Assembly: GCA_934045905.1 (NCBI GenBank)
Contig: OW203765.1
Coordinates: forward strand, 21,453,409 to 21,517,408
DNA length: 64,000 bases
Direction: 5' to 3'
DNA from: Leuctra nigra
Taxonomy: Eukaryota > Arthropoda > Insecta > Plecoptera > Leuctridae
A program made the position numbers and the translations under genes. Positions within the stretch are counted from its first letter, which is position 1. Every line of letters starts with the position of its first letter. Positions 40,912-46,900 of this stretch are shown piece by piece. The notes beneath the pieces were generated by a model. That model was given only the letters and a program-made list of their open reading frames with translations. It was not told where the DNA came from and made no database searches.

Positions 40912-43900
40912 AGAGGTCCGTGCCAAAAGAGCCAAAAGGAGACGCTCGCTTCGCTCGCTCAATGATGATAAGAAATCGGAATGCTGAAAAGAAATGATCA
41001 ATTATTTGTTAACATTCAAGCATCAAGCAAAGTTCTCTAAAATTTATGAACTTAAATCGAACATTTCTCATCATTATATGAAGGGATGTGCGTTGTGAAA
41101 AATATTGTACCGACCGAACCCGGGAGCTCTCACTTGCCGGGCGAGCGCTCTACCAACTGAGCTACCCGGTCGGACCGGGTAGAAACCTACATTCTCAACA
41201 TTTCTCATTTCGGAGAAATTTTGCTCATTTTTTAATCTTTGAGAAAAGAAACGTGTATCATATAGACTAGAGAAATACGTTCCTTTAAATAATTGATAGC
41301 AGAGCCTTGTAACTGTTTTATACTTGTACAGAGTGCATTTTTCGTGAAGAACAGAGCATGTTACTTTGCCATACTTTGCATGTTACTGGATTGATAAACC
41401 TGAATTGACAAGATTGTTGGAGGACAGCTTCTGAGTCCACATTCACAAAGTATTCTCCTTAGGATTTTGAAATAAAACACCTTTTTTTACTGCATATTAG
41501 ATAGAACGTAAGTGGGGTAAATAATCAATTCTCTAAGGGTTTTCCCCCGGTAATTATGTAATACAGTACAAATTTATAAATATGATTCATTGAATCGGTA
41601 TTTTTATTGGTAATTGATTTTAACTAGTGGTTGTTTGGGGAAGTTTTAAGGGGAAGTAGATTGCAATGTTGACAACGCCGTCAAAACATGAACAGGATAG
41701 AATCAAAGTACAGTAATTTGGTCTTCAAAACAGTTTCAGATGAAAATTACACAATTGCGAATTATAAGAAACGACTAATTCAGAAATGTGTTAAAATTCT
41801 TACTCATTCAAATCTAAAAATAAAATGTCAATTTGTTTGAAAAAATAAGTACTTCTTTAAAATGAGACTCATTCCATGTATCATGTGACGGAAAATGTTC
41901 AGAGAGAACAAAATTCGTTTTAAATCGAAACCCTCTTGGAAGTTGATTAAATTATACAAACATGCTCTTCCACATTGAAACCGCTACACAATAAATTGTA
42001 AGTACTTGGCTTGGCGTATTTATTTACAGAACTGAATGCTACACGTAATGGATTTGGATTGTTTTTATTTGAATGCCGTTTCCATCGTATATTGGATTGC
42101 ATTTTCTTTCTTTTTCCATTGTTCCTTCTCCATTAGAGAGTTGTATAACAAATAACATCATAATGCTGAAAGGAAAAGGGAAAGGAAAAATTTAAGCTGA
42201 TGTTGAATTTACTATACATTCGGTATAAAAATATACAACTACTTAACCTTCCTCAAAAGACTTCAATCCCTAAATCTCTTTACCGCCAGTCCTTTACAAA
42301 TCCTACTTGAACAACCAATTCCCAGTCCCCCATCGTTCTTTGCAGGAATCCATTCATTCCTACATCAGTTTTTGATTACATTCTTCCAACTGTCTTCCTT
42401 TCATTCCTGACCAATGAACATCCAAACTCTTACACAAGTAGTTATACAACCGTGTAGTTTTGAGCTACATTGACTAAAACTTCGTTTGAGAATAAATGCC
42501 ATGATGTGCGAGATTGAAAGATGTTTTTGAGCGAGCGAAACGAGCAACTTTTGTTGGCTTTTTTGGCACGGACCTCTGATTTTTTTGCCTGTTACTAACT
42601 GATACACAGGTCTCACCGTTTCATCGATCGACATTTTCTGTTTGCAGATCCTAATTTGTTGGAAATCCATTCATTGCTTAAAATTAAAATAAATATCTCC
42701 TGATAGGTTGATAAATCAAATGGTCTTCAATAAATCTGAATTTTCCACTGCAACTGAATCTGATTTGCTTTATGTACCAGAGTGTTTAGATGGCTATTCT
42801 CAAGTTTCAATGAAAAACAGATGTTGATTCAGTGGCTCGTTTCAATTCAATACCTATGGATGTATTTCTGCGCGTTGTGTACGCAATTCCGGTTTCGACA
42901 ATTTGCACTTACCGGTGCTCGCTCATCAACGCGTTACATTGATCGTTTTCCAAGTTATAAAATTAACTAGGGTTTGGCAAACCGGTTCGAAACTCGAACC
43001 GAACCGAACCGGTGATTATTTTTACTCTCCGCCTGCAACTGATGAGAGTAGAGTTGCACCTTTTAGGAAACAATTTTGCAAATGTGAAGCAAAATATTAA
43101 ATATGTATGAAAAAATCACTTAGTTATTCTACTATAAAATGCAAAATCCCCTTGTGCATTATGTTGGATTATATTTTTGTGTGTAATGACCCATGACTAT
43201 AAGTGACAAAACCACTGCAGTTAAAAAATGCCAGAGCTTCGGTTCGGAGGTTCTGTCAAATATTTAGAGTTCGGTTCGAAGTAATATGAGGTTCGCCCAA
43301 CCCTAATATTAACGTGATGTTGTCCGCCATGTTGATGCTGCAGGTGATCAAGATGCTGGTGGCTGTTGTGGTCCTGTTCGTCATCTGTTGGGCGCCAATG
43401 CTGATCGACAACGTGCTCAAGGCATACGAGGTGTTGCCACATCTACGTCACGGCTGTCTCAAACATATGGCAACAGCGTTTCATCTCATGGCGTATTTCA
43501 ACAGGTGGGTGATCGTTTAGATGAGAGATTATTGGGGTGAATGTTGAGATTATATTTTGTTTATTAAGCGAGCGTCTCCACCTGAAACTTACGGCTCGAG
43601 TCTCTTTCTTATTATTATTTATCTGTCGTTGTGTGTTTTATTAGTTTTTTTGCCAAACGAAAAAACGGATCAGGCCAATTTTTTCACCAAACTTATAGTA
43701 CTATGCCGTTCATTCACATGTAGATTTTAAGCACGATCGGTCCATTGGTTTCATTGGAAATTGGATTTATGTTGTTTAGGTAACATTACCACGACAACGA
43801 AATCTTCTATGCGAAAGTTTATAGAAAAAAACCCTATTGGACCATGACCACTGCAAATGTCTGCTGCAAATGGTCTTAGTTTTAATTGTTAACCTAACCT

Positions 43901-46900
43901 CAAGCCTTGCAATGCCACTGCCCTATGATACAACATCTTTCAGTTTCTCGTTGCTAAATTAGTAAATTATTACTTCTAACAATATATTTTATAAATATGG
44001 TGTCACAAGTATTTGAGAAATTTGCGAATTTATCTTGTAACATTGGTGTTTGTCTTCTAACACAACACTGTAACCTGTTTTCTAGGTATTTTATATGCCC
44101 AACAGGTATTCTTGAGCGGTAGCGTCAGATTTTCATTTTCCCGGGAGAATGTCATTGCTCCGTCAATGAGAATGTCAACTTTACTCAAAGTTTCCAAATA
44201 GAAAATGACAAAATAAAACCTCTAAATTGTACCTACTACCTACATTATCTAATTATTAGAGAATTGCACGGAAACCTGAAATCCAAAGAAGCCTTGCGGC
44301 GGGCATTAAAACAAAGCTGAACTTCAGTGAAGAACTCAATTATCAAATAAACCTCGGAGAGTTTGTGCAACACCAATTATTTCATTAGAAGCTGATTACG
44401 GGAGGTTTGTCTAATTGCTTTCGCAGTCAATTACCTTCCGAGTTGCGACCGCGGCAGATGTTTCAATGTAGAGAAGACTTCTCTTCAACCTGCATCCTCA
44501 GGGGTTTGTAGCGGGTGGAGAACCCGACGGGACGGAATTAAGGAATGAATTGTTCTATGTGTGGGTGTTTGAGTGAATTTAACTCGTGCTTCAGTGGAGG
44601 TATAAAGCATAAAGTAGGCAGGATGTGCAAGGTAGATTTGTGTTTGATCTAGATGAAAATACTCCCACGTTCCCACAAATATCATGAACAAAATTTAATT
44701 AATTTTCCCGCTTACATTTTCAATCTTCATTACGAAAATGTGACTAATGTGATTAATTTATTTCAGCCTAAAAATAGAAGGTACAGTCGTAGAAAAAAGA
44801 TCGTTGTACTCTGCCTCTCTCTGACCCATATCATAAACATGTTTTTATATGGAGCAGAGAGAGAAAGAGTATAATCAACTAATTTCCACGTTTGTACATG
44901 GTTTTGTTCAAGAGCATTCACTCAATATTGATATTGACTTCGTGATACAAATTGCAATCTATCTTGTATTTAATGCCGCTTAAATATAAAACAGCCCAAA
45001 GAGGATCGAACTTGTTTCTTAACCCATACCCCCCCCCCCCCCCTCTTCCCCAATGGACTGCTTACCTTGACGCGGTGGTGGGGCTAAATGGGCCGCCTAA
45101 GATTACGAGATTGTACCAACTAAGTGCAGTCTAGGGTCGACCTAGTCCAATCCCCTCTCCAAATTCGCGGGCCCCTCGGGCCCACCTCCCCCCTCGAGAT
45201 TGGGATCCCCTGAAATCGGGTCCCACCGGCCCGTAGGCTCTCCCCACCGGTCTGTCCCCATTCTGAACTAGTTTTCCCACCAGTTTCGGACTCCTCCGGA
45301 TTGGGCCCCTTAGGTCGACCCCTCCCCATGTCCTCCATTTATTATCAACAAAGTAAAAACTTAAAATAAATATGCGCAATATAACCTCGTCGTTGACGCG
45401 CCGTTAAACCATAATAATCTAATCCATGATCTAATCTAATCCCATACCCCCTCCCTTTGTACACTTCAATCATTGGTCACCCTGACCGCCATCCTAGGTA
45501 TGTCTTTCTCCTCGAATCGGTGAAACACTCCCCCCGCCTCGCTCATCCCAACCCCACAGACAGATCAGCTACTTCCGGAGATATCTCTCCAGCCTCCCGG
45601 TTCTTCCCCTAACCACGATGTAGAAAAAGACCGCCATCTTTAAAATATAAGGTGGAAACTCTTCGCTGAATCACCATTGAAAACTTTGAATATGAATTAC
45701 GGGTAGAAGTTGATGCATAAAACACACTGCTGGCGTATAAATCACTAGCGCTTTCTTGGGGAACCAAAGTAATCAAGGTCTATCGATTGACTAGTTTTAA
45801 TGATTAAATAATGTTTTAAGAATGTTATAAGAATGTTTTAAGAATGTTTTAATGTTTTAAGAATGTTTTGAATGTTTAAAGAGTGTTTTAATGTGCATTA
45901 GAATGTTTTAGAATGCATCGCTAGTTAGAAACTAAGCCCTAGCGCTAGTGAGTGTTGCGCGATGGGCATCTACAGACCTTGATAATCGTGCTATTGGAAC
46001 TGATATCGCGGAAAGACTCGAACAGTTTCCACCTTATATTTTAGAGATGGCGTCCCTTTTTCTACATCGTGTCCTAACAGTGCCGTCTCTCCCGGAACTG
46101 TACCATATTATCATCGCTCGCTCCGCTCATCTAATGGATCTCAGTCAGCCATCGCGAGCCGCCCCGCTCGAGACTCCATGTATTCCCCACGAGAGCCGCC
46201 CCGCTTGATAATCCTTCTCTTCCAGCTGCATCAACCCGATCGTGTACGGCTTCATGTCGAAGAACTTCCGTGACAGTTTCTACAAGGCGCTGTGTCGCTG
46301 CTGTCATCGGGGCCGTGTCCCGAAGAGGGTGATGTCGCTCTCGCAGACGAGGACCACGTCAGTGCGGTACGCTAACGGCAGGTAAACTTTTGTAAAGGGC
46401 GGTGTGATCACGTGACGCGAGTGTCATGGCGGCTGGACGGTTGACGGATGAAACATACGCTTCTGGGACTACGTTTTTGATACAACAATTTGCAAATTAT
46501 GTCGAGTACTTCATACAAGATAAATAAAATAAAATACTAGCTAATACATTTAGGTATTATTCTCAGTTTGAGATATTTTCTATTGAATCAGAAAACAAAG
46601 GAACTCTATAGAATTTTCTTTTTGGTGTAGCAAAAGATTTCATTGTCGTTAGATTAGGGAAACAAGTTCGGACACTTTTCTCATTGGCGAGAAATATTAC
46701 ATCTTGCTTTAAATATCATCAGAGAAGAGGTAAAAGAATCTAAGTATAATGTGCTCAATAATCAATTATTACATGGGGGTATTTATGAGATTTTAAGTTG
46801 TCAGTTTGAGGTCCGAAACCCTGAATGAATGAGTTTCTCTTCAACTAAATGAAAAAAAATCTCAGGAAATTTACCCCATTTATGAGGATTTTATCCCCCT

